Shown here: in pieces, positions 63,641 through 64,000 of the stretch | How positions within the stretch are numbered: position 1 is the first letter of the stretch | How the letters are laid out: every line of letters begins with the position of its first letter | NCBI RefSeq assembly: GCF_023091745.1 | Contig: NC_068915.1 | Location: forward strand, 48,418,001 to 48,482,000 | From: Budorcas taxicolor | Lineage: Eukaryota > Chordata > Mammalia > Artiodactyla > Bovidae | Direction of reading: 5' to 3' | Length of the DNA stretch: 64,000 nt | Translations under genes and position numbers: made by a program | The notes under the pieces: model-generated | Database searches by the model: none | What the model was told of the DNA's origin: nothing | The model's input: the letters and a program-made list of their open reading frames with translations, nothing else

Positions 63641-64000
63641 TGGGTTTTGGCAGGGCTCAAGTCTCAGGAGAGAGGAGCTGAAGGACAGGAGGAAAAAGCA
63701 ATGGGAAAAACGTGCCAAGGAATCCTCTTAATAACCTGCCTGAAAATCTGCTAAACACCTGATCTGTGCTCGCAGTTTTCATTGGCCTGATCCTTGCCAC
63801 AAAGAAGATTAAGGACAGAAGACCCCACCGGCTTGGGTAACAGCTACTGGGGCTCAGCAGATAGTGGAGCCTTTGGGACATACTGAGGAGTAGCCTCTCC
63901 AGAGTCTCTCAGTTGCACCCACTGCAGCTTGCCTGTTCAATGGGGTGGGGCGGTGGGGGGGGGGGGGGCAGGGTGGTGTGTGGGAGGAAACAAGAAATGA
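63641..64000. other. Window end with G-rich tract
   Basis: No gene recognised. G14 at 63955-63968 with neighbouring GGGG runs is a potential G-quadruplex. If the LTR at 63290 is real, this could be the leader of its provirus, but no primer-binding site or gag was identified. Confidence 0.35.

Noticed and set aside
62741..63900. Possible 5' LTR of the minus-strand ERV
   Set aside because: Compared with the 3' LTR at 56763-57348 I see no shared blocks (no CCTCAATGCCCC, no matching AATAAA context), so it is not the partner LTR.

Overview
This 64 kb window is ruminant nuclear DNA, most likely cattle or a close bovid. The evidence is many copies of BovB (RTE-type LINE) and of its SINE derivatives Bov-tA and Bov-A2, plus CHR-type tRNA-derived SINEs, L1_BT-style 3' ends and older MIR and L2 relics. 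These assignments come from recognising the sequences by eye; no library search was run. I found no functional host gene, no exon-intron structure, no CpG island and no cellular tRNA or rRNA gene. The window looks like an AT-rich gene desert or the inside of a large intron. Nearly all long open frames are sense or antisense readings of transposable elements.

Layout. 1-10 kb: MIR relics split by a CHR SINE with a 9-bp target-site duplication (TSD), then Bov-A2 and Bov-tA copies and two BovB 3' ends. 10-20 kb: mostly old sequence, with an L2 interrupted by a MIR (13.8-14.9 kb) and two solo-LTR-like units (15.3-15.8 kb minus, 18.9-19.3 kb plus). 20-30 kb: a truncated BovB, an L1 ORF2 tail and quiet AT-rich DNA. 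30-46 kb: the densest BovB/SINE zone. It holds a 1.9 kb BovB (30.8-32.7 kb), a composite BovB whose 5' part is inverted inside one TSD (37.16-37.67 kb, a twin-priming signature), and the best-preserved BovB (43.8-45.6 kb, minus), whose reverse transcriptase is broken by one apparent frameshift. 46-56 kb: more SINEs, an L1 3' UTR split by an old BovB, and another TSD-flanked BovB.

56-62.3 kb: a decayed gammaretrovirus-like (class I) endogenous retrovirus on the minus strand. In retroviral 5'-to-3' order (descending coordinates) it keeps part of gag capsid and the zinc knuckle, protease (DTGAT), reverse transcriptase (YVDD), RNase H, integrase (HHCC finger and D,D-35-E), a short env transmembrane tail, a polypurine tract and a 3' LTR with AATAAA. 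Most of env is missing, there are many frameshifts and stops, and a 42-bp-period minisatellite lies where the front of gag capsid should be. No matching 5' LTR is visible. A separate plus-strand LTR-like stretch lies near 63.3-63.6 kb.

The parts do not form a pathway. They are layers of insertions (MIR/L2, then CHR and L1, then BovB/Bov-tA/Bov-A2, plus the ERV), and TSDs and nesting give their relative order. I see no convincing new biological system. The items most worth following are the twin-primed BovB, the minisatellite in the ERV, the near-intact BovB reverse transcriptase, and an unassigned retrocopy-like reading frame at about 56.0-56.5 kb.
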